From positions 3,249,263 to 3,313,262 of the forward strand of contig CM073330.1 in assembly GCA_037043015.1 (NCBI GenBank): a DNA stretch of 64,000 bases, read 5' to 3'. Under the pieces are notes generated by a model. It was not told the DNA's origin. It saw only the letters and a program-made list of their open reading frames with translations, and ran no database searches. The stretch comes from Bryum argenteum. Its lineage: Eukaryota; Streptophyta; Bryopsida; Bryales; Bryaceae. Shown here one piece after another: positions 1 through 13,319 of this stretch (positions within the stretch are counted from its first letter, which is position 1; the number at the start of each line of letters is the position of its first letter). Both the position numbers and the translations under genes were made by a program.

Positions 1-240
1 ATACCGTGGGCGCTTTTTGGGATTGACTAGATCTCCAGCGGTTGCTTCGCCACAAGCCGCGTTTCCGGTACAAGACGTCATTGTCAAGTCATGAGTGCAT
101 GATCGGACTTTCATCGACACAGAGAAGTTGAGTCGCTGTTGCCTCGCTGTTTGGGGACGCAGGGTCCGTGCGACGGTGGACTTCCTCTGCAGGATGCAAT
201 GACCGTTTCAGATTTTGCGTCGACATTACTCTGCTGAAAT

Positions 241-1300
241 CACTCCTACCTCAGGCCCAGCATGTTCAACCACTTAATTACATCCTCCAGCATGTTCAAC
301 CACTTGATTACATCCTCCAGCATGTTCAACCACTTAATTACATCCTCCAGCATTGTTACGGAAGTCGGGAAGTGTCGACATTGCTCCGCTAAAATTACTC
401 CTAGTACCTCAGGTTGAGCATGTTCAACCATTTAATTACATCCTCCTGCATTGTTACGGAACTTGTACGCAAACATTCTCATACTTTCAACTGTTTCAAG
501 GTTTCTCGAAGAAGAGAAACGCCAACCTATTTATTAAAGCCCATTCTCATACTTTCAAGTTTCTAGAAGAAGAGAAACTCCAACTTATTTAGAGCCTGGC
601 GTCATGAATAAAGTGTTCGATTGACTTATACTTATATGTATGCTCGGAGGTCAACACACCAATGGTTGAAATTACTCCTACCCCAGGCCCAACATGTTCA
701 ACCACTTAACCCTTAAAAGTCCCTTGGGGATAGTATATACGCTGTCGTATAATTAGGATTTGCTACCAACAAGAAATTCTAAACTGGAATCGTAATAGCT
801 CACTAGAACCGCATCAATTCAAATGTCAACTTCTTCTTTGAACTCAAACCCATTAAAGGTGTGCATTCACTCCAAATACAACCAAAATACACCGTATTCT
901 ACTGGTCGCCACGGCACGCTCAGACCTTGAGGGGTTAATTAGATCTTCAACCTATCCTTGAATGTATGCTCGGAGGTCAACACACGGACCGTGCATGTTC
1001 AACCACTTCATTACATCCTCAACCTATCCTTGAATGTATGCCTAGAGGTCAACACACCAATAGTTGAAAAAACTCTTACCGAGCATGCCCGAAGGTCAAC
1101 ACACCTATGCTTGAAATTACTCTTACCTCCAGGCAACACACCAATGGTTGAAATTACTCTAACCTCGGGCCCAACATGTTCAACGACTTAATTACATCCT
1201 CCAACATTCACACCAATGGTTGAAATTACTCTTACCTCAGGCCCAACATGTTCAACGACTTAATTACGGTCATCCTCCAACATTGTTAAGTATGCAAACA
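241..1300. repeat. Degenerate minisatellite built on a 30-bp unit
   Basis: Near 257-350 a 30-bp unit containing GTTCAACCACTTAATTACAT stands three times in tandem. Variants of it, joined to blocks such as AATGGTTGAAATTACTCCTA and AGGTCAACACACCAATGG, recur at 415-450, 640-710 and 960-1290. The copies are diverged, so the array is not young. The small open frames here are by-products of the repeat and I do not call them genes. A TTAA-flanked MITE sits inside the array at one of its own TTAA sites. Confidence 0.75.
706..938. mobile_element. piggyBac-type MITE in the minisatellite
   Basis: The element is bounded by TTAA on both sides, with inverted ends CCCTTAAAAGTC on the left and GACCTTGAGGGG on the right. 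The flanks, CAACCAC before it and TTAGATC after it, match the surrounding minisatellite unit, which naturally reads ACCACTTAATTA. This supports insertion at a pre-existing TTAA. TTAA target duplication with CCC/GGG ends is the piggyBac signature; the family call is inference. It has no coding capacity. Confidence 0.6.
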
Positions 1301-2409
1301 TCCTCATACTTTCAAGTTTCTCAAAGAAGAGAAACTCCAACCTATTTAGAGGCCGGAGTGACTGTAGGTCATCACACCAATGGCGGGACTACTAACTCCT
1401 CAACTAGAGAGCTTGTTCGACCTATCCTTGGATGTATGCCCAGAGGTCATCACACCAAATCACCAATGGCAGGACTGCTAACTCCTATTGGGGTGAACAC
1501 TATGCTACAGTAGTTACTACCCAGCTACTAGTGCCTTAGATATATCCAACATGGTATTCATCCAAAGGGGCAAACTAAGGGCTTTGAGATACTCATACAA
1601 CGAGGTCGTTGAATCCCCCACCATAGTTGGGTGGACCATGGTTGTGAGCACCACGCCGACATGAGGAGTAGAATCCACGACCTCCTCATTGGGGGCCATG
1701 AGTCCTGAGCATCAAGTCAAAGCTTGTGGTGCCTTTCAAGTTTCTAATACATACTTATGCCTGAAGACATACAACTTTGACAGTTATGTTATTTAATCAT
1801 AAATACTCCTAATAAAAATATTCAGAAGTATGGAGAGAAACATATCTATGTAGAAGATCATTGACACAAGTACTACATATATTCCTTGTACTTTGGTGTA
1901 TCCTTGTCACCTATAATGGTGGTCAAGACTCAAGAACAAGAAGAAGTTTTGGTAACTTAAATAAATTGACAACTCATTCTAGGTTGTATTTGTTCTAAAA
2001 TGCCACTTATTATGGGCATACTCGTTGGTATAGTTACTAGAATACTCAAACCAACTTTCCACTAATATCTGGCACATCGAGATTACACATAAAGTAATGA
2101 CTTTTAAATAAATCAATGACTGAGTCCAATTGTAGAGCACACCGACGCTATTGAATTGACTAGGTCTCCAGCTTTGGCTTCGTTCGTGACCGTCACGCAC
2201 CGTGTGCTTTTAAACAATCGGTACAATCGGACATTTCACCTTGTCTGTGATCTCCTAGCCTCGTGAGTCGTGATGGTAGAAGAACTGAATGCCTCACTGT
2301 CAAGCTTTGTGACAACTACGGCTGCAATTAAGTGAACAGTAAATAGATCATCTTCGTCCTGGTCTGTGTTACAAATGTACAGACTATACATCCGTGTCAA
2401 GTCCCACCA
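1300..2409. other. No gene recognised
   Basis: This is AT-rich sequence with degenerate pieces of the upstream repeat to about 1500. The segment TTGACTAG-TCTCCAGC at about 2157 also occurs near position 22, so some of this is a dispersed repeat. Open frames are short and unlike known proteins. Confidence 0.5.
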
Positions 2410-3260
2410 TTAACCCCTAAAGTCGAAAGCCCCCAAAACTGTCACAAATCCTGAAAACCACCCTCTTTCAATGCAAGATGAAAATTTTAAAGGTTTCACG
2501 TAATCTCAAGTATGTAACCGTAAGATCTTGTACCTAACTTGTCCGTGTATGTGTGTACCAAAACTTAGTTTGAAATTCCTTACCAATTGTGAGATCGTAT
2601 CATTCAAAGTTGAAAAAAAAGTTTTTTTCCCATGTTGCAAAATGGGTTCGAAGTTTTTTGTGAGCCCAAAAAACCAACTTAAAGAGTAAACTTGAAATGA
2701 GGCTCTTTAAATTCTTGTTCCTAAGTGAGTTAGGAACATGCCTATGCAATTCTTACCCTCATGCGACCCATAAAACATAAAGAAATGCTTGATTATTCAC
2801 ATGGAGGTATGCTGAAATTCAACTTCAAAGACCCCTCTTTGACGATAAAAATGGCATGTGAAGAATAATTGGATGACAGATCCAAACGGTGAAACTATGC
2901 TTTAAAACCTTATTTCCAAGTACAAAAAACAAAACTTCGAAAAAAGTATAATCTCAATTTTTGGTGAATTTTTGAAGTTCCTGCGATCTTATTTATTTTG
3001 GGCAGATTTTGAGAATAAACGAGCATATACCTCAGTTTGGGCAGTTTTGGGCAGATTTCAAATAGTGTTTTCAAACTTTGACCGAGAATATCTCCTAAAG
3101 TATGAGGAATTTTGGAGCATGAAATGACTTTTCGGAAAGCTAAGGAAAAACTCTTCAACTTGCAAAAGGTTTCAATGTCAGACGAACTAAAGATAGTAAG
3201 TACAGGGCTGACCAGACTGCAAACGACCCGATTCGGGCTCTTTTCGACTTTAGGGGTTAA
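2410..3260. mobile_element. Large piggyBac-type MITE (851 bp)
   Basis: TTAA borders both ends (2410-2413 and 3257-3260). The inverted ends are long and clear: CCCCTAAAGTCGAAAG on the left and CTTTTCGACTTTAGGGG on the right. Internal blocks such as AACCGTAAGATCTTGTA and GTGAGATCGTATCATTCAAA resemble blocks in the elements at 4113 and 63196, so they form one superfamily. No transposase frame is present. Confidence 0.75.
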
Positions 3261-3735
3261 TGATGAGAGTTACAGGGTTGTGTCTGCTGTTACAGGGAGC
3301 GGAAGAGAAGAAGTTCGAGGTTGTGGTCTACGCAGTGAAGACTACGGTAGTGTACTATGGTTCACATTCAAGGCCTAGTGGATGGTTCAAATTCTTGCAG
3401 GGGTCCCTTGCTGGAGTGTCTTCGTGCTCAGAAGTTTGTTTCTCCCTGGCTTGTCCGAAGAGGGAGTGTCTTTGCATAGAAAAACTATTTTTTGCTAAAA
3501 AAAGAAAAAAATTAATCACTTTTTGAGTGCCTTGGTCACCTCTCACATTGTGAAGTGAATTTGAACCAACCAACCAGGATGTGTATGAGCTCATTTATTA
3601 ATTTGAGTATTCTCATCTTTCACTCTCACAGTATCACTCTCACAGTCTTACTCTCGATATTTCATTGATTCCTACAGGATTTAATCCGGATTTTCTTTGA
3701 CAAAGAGTTTAAAATTGAGTCCCTCTCCTACCTGA

Positions 3736-3963
3736 TTAACCCTTAAACGTCATATGCTTTCCTGATACCACACCCAAAATCTCTTTTAAACTCCATTTTT
3801 AGCATTATTCTATTTTTAATTTGCTTGAGCTCTATTCTAAGAAAGTATAGATCTCTTTAAGGTGCTCAGTTTGGAATTCTAAAAATTCCATTTGGTATAA
3901 TGGAGTGTAAGTTATGAGCAAGATTCTCTCAAAAATGGGCTGGGTCTGACGTTTAAGGGTTAA
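3736..3963. mobile_element. Short piggyBac-type MITE, copy 1
   Basis: TTAA flanks a 220-bp element with inverted ends CCCTTAAACGTCA and TGACGTTTAAGGG. It is nearly identical by eye to the element at 34934-35176 in this window, differing by a few substitutions and a short insertion, so both copies moved or were copied recently. It is non-coding. Confidence 0.85.
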
Positions 3964-4112
3964 GCAACTCCTGTGCGTGATTGAGCGAGTGCTTGATTGA
4001 TCGTCTCTAGTGCGCGCGATTGAGAGTGCGTAATTGAGCGCCTTTGTTGCGCGATTGAGCGCTTTTAATGTGCGATTGAGCGCCTCTATTGTGTGGTTGA
4101 GCGCGTGTGTAA
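3964..4112. repeat. Degenerate GCGATTGAGCGC repeat
   Basis: Variants of GCGATTGAGCGCCTCTATT recur about six times at uneven spacing between two TTAA elements. Similar GAGAGCGAT strings occur in the LTRs further right. No function can be read from it. Confidence 0.55.
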
Positions 4113-4370
4113 TTAACCCCTAAAAATCCAAGCATTTCCTCGACCTGCCATTTTTGACCTCCGTTGGGAAATGGGGGAATGAAGAAACTTTTTTTTTTCT
4201 TCTTTTTTCAGACATCGAACCGTAGGATCTTGTAACTAACCCGTATACAAAGGACCGGTCAAAAGTTCAACCGGTGGATGTTTGTCATTTGTGAGATCAT
4301 AACGATCAAAATTTGTCCAACACATTTTTTTTGCCGCTGCCCGAGAGGCATTGTCTAAATGGTGCCAAAG
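4113..4370. mobile_element. One-ended piggyBac-type MITE fragment
   Basis: It begins with TTAA followed by CCCCTAAAAATCCAAGC and carries the blocks AACCGTAGGATCTTGTA and GTGAGATCATAACGATC seen in the 63196-63464 element. I find no matching right terminus, so the right boundary is approximate and the copy is probably truncated. Confidence 0.5.
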
Positions 4371-4801
4371 GCAACTTGATGATTATTATTCCAAACATTT
4401 TTCCCTTATTGTTTTCCATGTAGCAAACCAAGTTGGGAACATAAATGCAATTTTTTTTTGACCACATATGTATGCTTCTAGAACCTTCATCTAAATTGTT
4501 TTGGTGATGGAGGTATAAAAGCAAGGGAAATCTTAGGTTTGGTGAAAGTGAGCATAGTACCAAAAATATATGGGTACCTCTAAATCCAAATGGTGAACAT
4601 ATGTGTATATAGTATTTTGTTTTTTTCGTAATTTAAAAAAAAAAATGTGAAATCTTGAATTCTTATGAATTTCTAAGCAAAAGAAATGTAAAAACCCTTG
4701 TAAATTGAGACGGGCAAGAGAGGGAAATTGGGTCTCCCCTTACACATGTTGGGCCACTATACAAAAGCTCATAATTGTTCTGCCAAAAGTGGCTGCATAA
4801 G

Positions 4802-5728
4802 TGTTAACCGGGGATTTACCTAGCCAGTAAAAGAGTAGATCTGCTAGTAGCCTATTAAGACCACTAGACTTTAGAGTCCTGGGATGAAATCCTGTTCTGG
4901 GATGAAATCCTGTTCTGGGATGAAATCCTGTTCTGGGATGAAATCCTGTCCTGGGATGAAATCCTGTTCTGGGATGAAATCCTGTCCTGGGATGAAATCC
5001 TGTTCTGGGATGAAATCCTGTCTTGGGATGAAATCCTGTCCTGGGATGAAATCCTGTCTTGGGATGAAATCCTGTCTTGGGATGAAATCCTGTCTTGGGA
5101 TGAAATCCTGTCCTGGGATGAAATCCTGTCCTGGGATGAAATCCTGTCCTGGGATGAAATCCTGTCCTGGGATGAAATCCTGTCCTAGGATGAAATCCTG
5201 TCTTGGGATGAAATCCTGTCCTGGGATGAAATCCTGTCCTGGGATGAAATCCTGTCCTGGGATGAAATCTTCTCCTGGGATGAAATCATGTGGATGGATG
5301 AAGGCGGCTAGGGTTGGAGATTAGGGTTTGGCGGCCAGGGGTTTGGAGGAGTTTTGGAGCTCTCTCTCTCGTGCTGGAGCTAGGTGTGTGTGTGTGTGTG
5401 GAGTGTTGGATAGTGACAGGAACTACGGCTTAGGGCAGTTCATGGTACCGGAAGGACCGGAGCACGCCAGCCCGGGCGAAATGCTTGTACCACTATCATT
5501 TTTTCAATGACATTATGAAAGGATTTGTATGTAAAGGTGTTAAACTTAAGTGTTGAGATTTACGTAGTATTGAGAGCGATGTGGGAGCGAGATTGATTGA
5601 GAGCGATATTGAGAGCGCGATGATCGGGAGCGATATTGGGTGACAGTATATAGAATTTTTAGGGTTTCAGAGAGTTACAAAATCATAGGTAAGGTATTTG
5701 GAGGGGTATGAAGAATACCACTTTCACA
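4802..5728 (+). repeat. 5' LTR (927 bp) with internal minisatellite
   Basis: The LTR runs TGTTAAC...TTTCACA. Between about 4879 and 5290 it contains about 23 tandem copies of an 18-bp unit, TGGGATGAAATCCTGTCC. Because 18 is a multiple of three, the array reads as a spurious MKSCPG-type repeat peptide. Downstream come a short GT tract and GAGAGCGAT repeats. The partner LTR has only about 12 units, so the copy number changed after insertion or during reverse transcription. Confidence 0.92.
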
Positions 5729-6497
5729 TTGGCGACCATGCTTAAGTTCGAACCATGTGGCTCTTGCTGCACACGTCAGGGCAGTACCACAGTGGTAGTG
5801 TTGGGGCGGTGGTAGGCACAGTGACCATCTAGGGAGGGGCGCAGACAATTGTTCAACCTAGAAGTTACCCAGCAGATACTGGACAGTGGATGACCAGGGA
5901 GCCGTCACCAGGAGTTGAGGTACTATCCCAGGAGCTGAGGGCAGCTCTGCACTACAAAGGGGGATGGGTGCCCATATTCAAGTAAGCTCTCACTCACCAC
6001 TGTTCTGATTAACTTGTTGGACAACAGTAGAAAATATTAGAAGCGAAAATAGAACAAAGGAGGAACATCAGAGTTGAAATGAGCAGGGTTGGGATCACCA
6101 GAACTGTATCAACCAGAACTAATAATATAAAAAAACTAGAGAAGCATAGGAAATGCGCCTAGGCATAGACTTGTAGGACTGTATTGCACCATTATCTGGT
6201 AAAAATCCTAGACTAAGCAATACCTTGAAAACCTATAGGATAGTGGAAATCTAATTAGGAGCAGTAACTACTGACGGATCCAATCAAGGACCAGACTGGG
6301 GTGGCAGAGGGATGTACTGGCCAGGAACCAGAAGTACGAAGGACTAGCACGCAGAGACCGGAGGGGTTGAGACAGAGATCCTCAACACCTACCCAAGAAA
6401 TCACCTGGAGGAGCAGACTCGACTTACTGGAGAAGCAAGGCAGACCGGAGAACATCACCAGATAGTGCCAGGAGGGAGAAGCAGCAGCTGCACTATA
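5729..6497 (+). other. Gypsy untranslated leader
   Basis: This 770-bp stretch lies between the left LTR and the first gag ATG at 6498. It starts with the primer-binding-type sequence TTGGCGACCATGC and has no long forward frame of its own. Confidence 0.65.
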
Positions 6498-9400
6498 ATG
6501 GATCGAGACTACAAAGAAGGCATCAAGGAGGACATAGCCAGGAGACAAGCAGAAGAAAGGCTGGCCAGATTTGAGCTCAGGGAGCGGAGGGCAGCAGTCA
6601 ATACAAAGAAGAATATGGGAGGGCAGATCAGCTCAGATGAGAGCGTTGCCAAAGACAGCAACATAGACTTAATCGATATGGATGTGGTCGGAGAGAACTC
6701 CAGCCAGGAGACAATAATGGGAGTAAGCACAAAAACAAGACGTACAAGAGCAGAACCTGGACCCAGTTTCAAGGACTGGCAGGAGAAGCAGGAAATTAGG
6801 AAGTATGAAGGCCGGGTACCATCACCAAGGACCAGCAGAAGAGAATTTTCTGGACCAGGAGATAGAGATGCACAACAATACTGGCGTCCTACAATAGGAC
6901 GGGTCAGTTCTTTTGACCAACACCAAGAGGAGGACATGAGAGGTGGTAGCAGACCAAACACCCTAGGACCAGGAGGTCAGAATTCTGGTGAATTGGTGGA
7001 GATGATCGAAACTCTGAAGAAGAAGTTGGACAAGGTCCGGGCTGAGGAGAGGGCAACAAGAGCAGCATCCATACCTCCAGAAATGCCTAAGACTAGCAAG
7101 CACGAGCAACCAACTCCACGGAAGCAGACAGTACACTTTTCACAAGACAAACTACAAGAAGTAGTTTACGATGAAGAGGAGGAAGACAGATGGCGTTTTG
7201 AAGAATTCAAGGCCAGACAGCACGACGAAAGGGAAAAGAAAAACGAGCAGGCCAGAAAGGACCAGTATACCCGACAAATGGAGGAGTTGGAGCAAGCAAC
7301 TCAATTCAAGTACAGGCAGGAGGCTCAACGAAGAGAAGAACAGAAGAAGGAAGCAGAAAGAGCCGAAGCCCTACAGCAGGAGACTCTTCGCCAGGAAGCG
7401 CTGCGGTTGTGGCAGGAGGCCCAAAGACTAGAAGAGCAGAATAAGGAGGCTCAAAGGCAGGAAGAGCAACGTGAAGCTGCCATACTCCAGTGGCAGGAAG
7501 TGTTGAGAAAAGAAGAACAAGCACGGGAGGCTCAGCATAAGGCTACCCAATGGTTATGGCCAGGACCACCTGAGGTGCAGGAGGGGCGAATCATCCAAGG
7601 GGGTGGACGAGAAGTATTGGGGATTCCGATTTCTCCAGCAGCTGCCGCCAGCGGACCAGAGGGAACACAAACTGGCCCGTTGAGAGGAGGCACAATCCCA
7701 CCGACCTATGAAGATCACCTAACTGGTGATGAATATCTACCAGAGGCGCCCAAGCCAGCATACTGGCCAGGTGAGGGAGTTAGGGCTGAGGCAGGAGCTT
7801 CATCAGCAAGTCCTGGATTTCGTGGGTCGGGAGGGCCACCACTAACCAGTAGGGCGCCTGAAGTACGCCCTATGCCAACACTAGGGAAGGGAATACCCCC
7901 CATACCACGAGGAAGCGGTTATCCTATACTGGGCATGCCTTTGACTGGCAGGGTCCCACCAGCATCTGGACCAGGAGTACCACCAGTATACGGACCAGGA
8001 GTACCACCCGTATACGGACTAGGAGTACCACCGGTACTTGGAACGGGTGTACCACCAGTATCGAGACCAGACCTACCACCAGTATCCGGACCAATCACCG
8101 TGGCACAGAGGAAGCCGTTGCCGTACACAAAGTACAAGGAGGGAACTAATCCAGATGCTCATATCCGACAGTTTGAACGAACGTTGTGGCACAACGGAGA
8201 GGGAGAAGAACAGGTGATTATCAACCTATTGGGTACCACCTTGTTGGATAAAGTAGGTGCCTGGTATGAGAATTTCTTGGAGAGTCATCCCTACTGCTCT
8301 TGGGAGGAAGTGAAGGCTGCTTTTCGGAGACGATACCGAGACCAGACCACAGATGAGGCTGTGTACCGGGAGCTGAAGTCATTCAAGCAAGGAGACAAGG
8401 AGAAGGTGCATGATTATTATGATCGCTTTATGACATTGATCAAGTGTCTCCAGTCCGACCCTGGAGAGGGATTCCGGATCACTAACTTTCGAGCTGGTTT
8501 ACTGGAGTACATCAAGATTACGACCAGTGTAGCTCCGGTACGCAGTCTGACGGAATTGGTTGACGCTGCTCTGCGGTGTGAAGAGAACTGCACTGATTCC
8601 AGTGGCAAGCCGACCAAGTTTGAGGTCAGGAAGGTGGAGACCCCAGGAAAAACAGCGAATGTGGCCAAGAAAGAGCCTGAACCAGAAGCAGCCAGAGTAC
8701 AGTGTGGACTATGTAAGAAGTTTGGTCATATTGACAAAAACTGCTGGTTCAACCCGGCAAACCAAAGGCAACCGGGCGTTACGAAGGATGATGGGGGACC
8801 AGTAGGAGTGAATGAAGTGTCGGTGCACAAGTCATCAACAACTTACCAGAGGCCAGCAACTTCAAAAGCAGGTACCAGTCAGCAAGGAGGTTATCATGAT
8901 CGACCCGATATATGCTACTTGTGTGGTCAACCAGGACACAGGAGTTGGAACTGCTCTCTAAAGGCCCAATGGGAACAGTTTTTAGCGGACAAGGACCAGA
9001 AAGCTAAACAACCGGCCCACCATGTAAGTAACGTGGAGATTGAGTTGCTGGAAGAGGAGAAGGATCCGGTCGACGTGACCAGTATGACCCGGGCCCAACG
9101 CCAAAAGGCTGGATTACCACCAATCCAAGAGGAACCTGAGGCACCAGAACCCCGGAAGGCTAGAACCAAGGAAGATTGGAAGGAGGAGGAGCGGATTAGA
9201 AACCTCATGTTTGACACCTTGAAGGAAATCGAGCTTAAGGAGGAGGAAGAGAGAAGAGTAGCAGATAAGGCTCGAGATGCTGTTCTGTCTGAGAATACAA
9301 ACGGGGGTCCAACAGAGTTGCTGGACAATGAGTGGGCAGGATTTCCTGACTCTGACACTCTACACTATACAACGAAGTTGGCTGAACCGGTTCCAAGAAC

Positions 9401-11290
9401 ACCCCAGGACACCAGTACCAGACAAGACCAGGACGAGCATTTTGCAATAGAAGTGGGTAGGCAAATCCTGGCCAGCCCAATAACATTAACGGTGGGCCAA
9501 TTGTTGCAGATGGCCCCAAATATAACCGAGTTCGTCAAGGCCCATGTATTTACTGAGTTGGGACATCACCAGGTTTCTGGTATAGCCCAATCTCCAGTAG
9601 CGAAGCCAATGACCGGACAAAGAGGTAAGAACGATGTCATAGCTAGTTTGGCTATAGATGTGGACAGGGAATTACCGGTGTTAGCCGTGCGGATTGGCAA
9701 CGGGGTTCTCGAAAATGTACTGTTGGACGGAGGATCCGGTGTTAATCTAATCACTGATGAAGAGCGGAAGCGCCTAGGATTGAAGGACCCACAACCAGCC
9801 CCATTCAGACTCAGAATGGCGGACCAGACAGTCGTCGACCCGGAGGGATTGATACGTAATGTCCGGATTCACATTCATGGTATCCCTTACCTTATCACTC
9901 TAACAGTAATTAAAAATAAGGAAGTTAATGAAGCATATAGCATGCTGTTAGGACGTCCTTGGTTAATTGATGCTAAGGTTAATCATGACTGGGATAATAA
10001 TACAGTCACAATTCGAGGCAACGGAACAGTCAAGACAGTATCGGTAAGTCAAAGGAAGGGACCCAGACCTAAATTACCAGAGGTCCTAGTCTGCTATAAT
10101 TTTGCTGAGGGACTAACAGATGAGGAAGAGGCACGTTGGCTGGCTACCGAGCAGGACGTACTAGTCTTTGGAACAGTCACACTACCTCGAATGGACCAGG
10201 ACCAAGACCAGGCCAGGGACCATGACCAGTTGGGGGGACCAGAACGAGTGTACCCTGACCATTTCTACACTTTCGAAGAAGGAGATATTGAGGTGGATGA
10301 AACTCCAGCCAGAGAGAAGGTGAAGAATTTGAAAATTGCTGCCTGGAATCTACCAGAATCGGAGCAGTTACGGAACGTGAACCTGGGTACAGAAGACGAA
10401 CCTCAGTTGCTCCGGATAAACGCCGACATCAGTCCGGAGCAGGCTAATGAGGCAGAGATACTCTTCCGGGAGTACAAGGACGTGTTCGCCTGGACATACA
10501 AGGACTTGAAGGGTATTCCCCCTTCAATTGCGCAACACCGCATTGAGCTAGAGAAGGACATACCACCATCACACCAGGCCAGATACCGGATGAATCCGAA
10601 CTACGCCAGCATTGTGAAGCAAGACTTGGACAAGCTGCTCCAAGCAGGATTCATTGCACCAGTGGAGGATGCCACCTGGCTGTCACCCATTGTCATTGTG
10701 CCGAAGAAAAACGGAAAATTGAGGATTTGCATTGATTTCAGGAAGTTGAACGCTGCTACTAAAAAGGATCCTTACCCCTTACCATTTACTGAGGAAGTGT
10801 TAGATTCTGTGGCAGGGCATGAAATGTATTCATTTCTGGACGGGTACTCAGGGTACCATCAAATCCAGATCGCACCAGAAGACCGGTTTAAGACTGCTTT
10901 TGTGACGGACTGGGGAGCCTTCGTTTGGGTGGTCATGCCATTCGGCTTGAAGAATGCACCACCAACTTACCAAAGGGCAGTAAACCGATCCTTTCGTGAT
11001 TATATTGGAGATTTTATGAAATTGTTCTTAGATGATTTCAGTGTATACAGTGACGTCACTAGTTATCTAGCCAAGTTGAGACTATGTTTTGAGAAATGTC
11101 GGGAATATGGCATAAGCTTGAACCCAGAAAAATGTTTCTTACTGGTGTATTCAGGAATCATCCTGGGACATGTGGTGTCAAAGGAAGGTAAATTCCCGGA
11201 CCTAAAGAAGCTTGAGGTGATAGCCAACATGCCAAGGCCAAAGAAACCAGTTGATGTGCAGGTTTTTAACGGTTTTGCCCGATTTAATGA
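6498..11290 (+). CDS. Gypsy gag - protease - reverse transcriptase region (fossil)
   Basis: One long forward frame opens at the ATG at 6498. It starts with a charged coiled-coil gag segment rich in QEEQRREE-like repeats, then a Pro/Gly-rich linker with VPPVYGPG repeats. A retrotransposon gag core follows (about 8090-8580), then two CCHC zinc knuckles, CGLCKKFGHIDKNC and CYLCGQPGHRSWNC. The retropepsin-type motif LLDGGSGVNLI lies near 9720. Reverse transcriptase motifs include IVIVPKKNGKLRICIDFRKL, MPFGLKNAP and the catalytic-box variant FLDDF near 11030. It is part of the element at 4802-15738, and the pol region as a whole is broken. Confidence 0.9.
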
Positions 11291-11539
11291 GATGCTACAT
11301 CAAGACGTATGCACACATCATGGAACCCATCACAAAACCGATGCGGAAATCGAGGAGTTTACCTGGTCGATGATGAGTGTGAGGCGTGGAAGGCGATCGA
11401 GGACAAGTACCGAGAATGCGCCTATCCCGATTGCACCATGATGGGACCTGAGTTTCATGTGCATACTTGATCGTCGGCCATAGCGATTGGAGTAATCTTG
11501 TAACCCAACAGGAGTGTGACCACCAATTTCTTACGCATC

Positions 11540-13200
11540 CAGACTTTTGAATTCTGCTGAAAAGAACTATAGTACCACCGAGAGAGAAGCTCTTGCAATG
11601 GTTTATGCGTTGAACAAGTATAGGCATTATTTGCTAGGCAACAAGTTTGTATTTTTCGTTGATCACATGGCCCTAGTGTACCTGGTGAACAAGCCACAGG
11701 TATCCGGCAGGATTGCTCGATGGTTGCTGCTGTTCCAGGAGTATGACTTCAATGGTCTACAAACCAGGCAAAACTCATGGCGTAGCAGATGCGCTGTCAA
11801 GACTACCAAATAGAGAACCAGCTACTGGTGTGGCGGACCAGACGAAGGATGCAAGTTTGTTCTATGTCAAGCCAGAATGGTTGGAGGATGTCACTGCTTA
11901 TCTACAGACGGGAGTTGTTCGACAAACATTAACTAAGGAGGAGCAGAGGAGGTTGATCTTGAAATCGTTACCGTATACACTCAACGAGGGCGTCTTTGTC
12001 AAGAAGGGCCGAGATCCGGTGCTACGAAGAGTCTGGACCCAGCTCAAGCGGAGACAGTAATGAAGGAGATGCACTACGGTGTGGGGGGTGGTCACTTTTC
12101 ACAAGAAATCACCACAAGGAAGATTTTGGATGCCGGGTATTGGTGGCTAGCCATCCACAAAAATGTGGCTGAATACTGTAAGGCCTGTGATAGGTGTCAG
12201 AGGGTGGGCAATATGGCAACACTGCCTGCCCGGTGGTGACCAATATGCACCCGAACCATTTATGAAATGGGGGTTGGATTACATCGGTCCAATCAAGCCA
12301 ATGGCAGCAAAGACGGGGAACCGGTATATACTGGTGGCCACGGACTATGCCACTAAGTGGGTGGAGGCTAGGGCTTTGAGGACCAATACAAAGAAATTTA
12401 ATAAATAGGTTTTTGTATGAGCAGTCTTTCACGGCAGACGGTGTCCGTTGACACTGATTAGTGACCAGGGCTCTCATTTCATAAATGAGGCCATTGAGCA
12501 CCTGGTGGAACATTTCCTGCTCCAACATCGCACTTCTACGACATATTACCCCCAAGGTAATGGCCAGGCGGAATCAACAAACAAGGTGATAGGCCAGATG
12601 CTGACCAAGCTGGTTAATGACAAACGAACCGACTGGGATCAACACTTGCCTACGGTGTTATTCTCATACAGAACTGCTTACAAAGTGATGACAGGATATA
12701 CCCCGTTCCAGCTGGTATATGGGCTACATCCATTGATGCCCACAGAATTCTTAGTTCCGACCAAACGAACTCATTTGGACATAGAGTATACACCGACCCG
12801 GGTGTTAGTAGCCAGGATTGCTGACTTGGAGCAGCTAGATACTATACGGCAGGATGCACAGGCCGTAGCTGGGACCAGACAGTGGAACCGGTCATTATGG
12901 AGCCAACAAAGACTACCGCGAAAGGATTTCCAACTTGGCGACTATGTACTGTGGTATCCAAAAGGGCACAAGGAGCATGTTGGCAAATTCAAGAGCAGGT
13001 GGTTTGGGCCTTATAGGATCCAGTACCGGCTACCTAATAATACTGCCTTATTGGTCACAGTGGAACACTTTGACCCCAATCCGGTGATTGTCAACATCAA
13101 CAAATTGAAGCCATACCTTTTTTATGACAAGACCCAACTTGTGACAGTGGCCCCAACAATTTTGCCCAAGGGACTGGTCGACCAGCAAAAGGGGGATAGT
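11540..13200 (+). pseudogene. Gypsy RNase H and integrase region (fossil)
   Basis: RNase H-like motifs appear near 11550-11700 (YSTTEREALAMVYAL). An HHCC-type integrase zinc domain lies near 12075-12210 (CKACDRCQR). The integrase core follows, with [24 protein letters not shown] and YYPQGNGQAES (about 12270-12590). A post-core segment includes GDYVLWYPKGHK near 12940. This is the normal order after reverse transcriptase in Ty3/Gypsy elements. The region is broken as part of the fossil and is not given as a working gene. Confidence 0.88.
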
Positions 13201-13319
13201 CGTTGCGAAGGCCAGAAAAACGCCACTGAAGACCAAAAAGAAGGACCAGAATATCAGAAAAATAACCACAGAGTTGGAGTGAGGGACTTACAAAGCCAGG
13301 ACCAACAGACGGAAGGTCA

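Noticed and set aside
4884-5324. 146-codon MKSCPG repeat frame
   Set aside because: It is the 18-bp LTR minisatellite read in frame; the same occurs in the other LTR with fewer units. No independent gene evidence.
5738-5762. tRNA-like GTTCGAA string after the left LTR
   Set aside because: No cloverleaf can be built around it; it belongs to the primer-binding region and leader of the Gypsy element.
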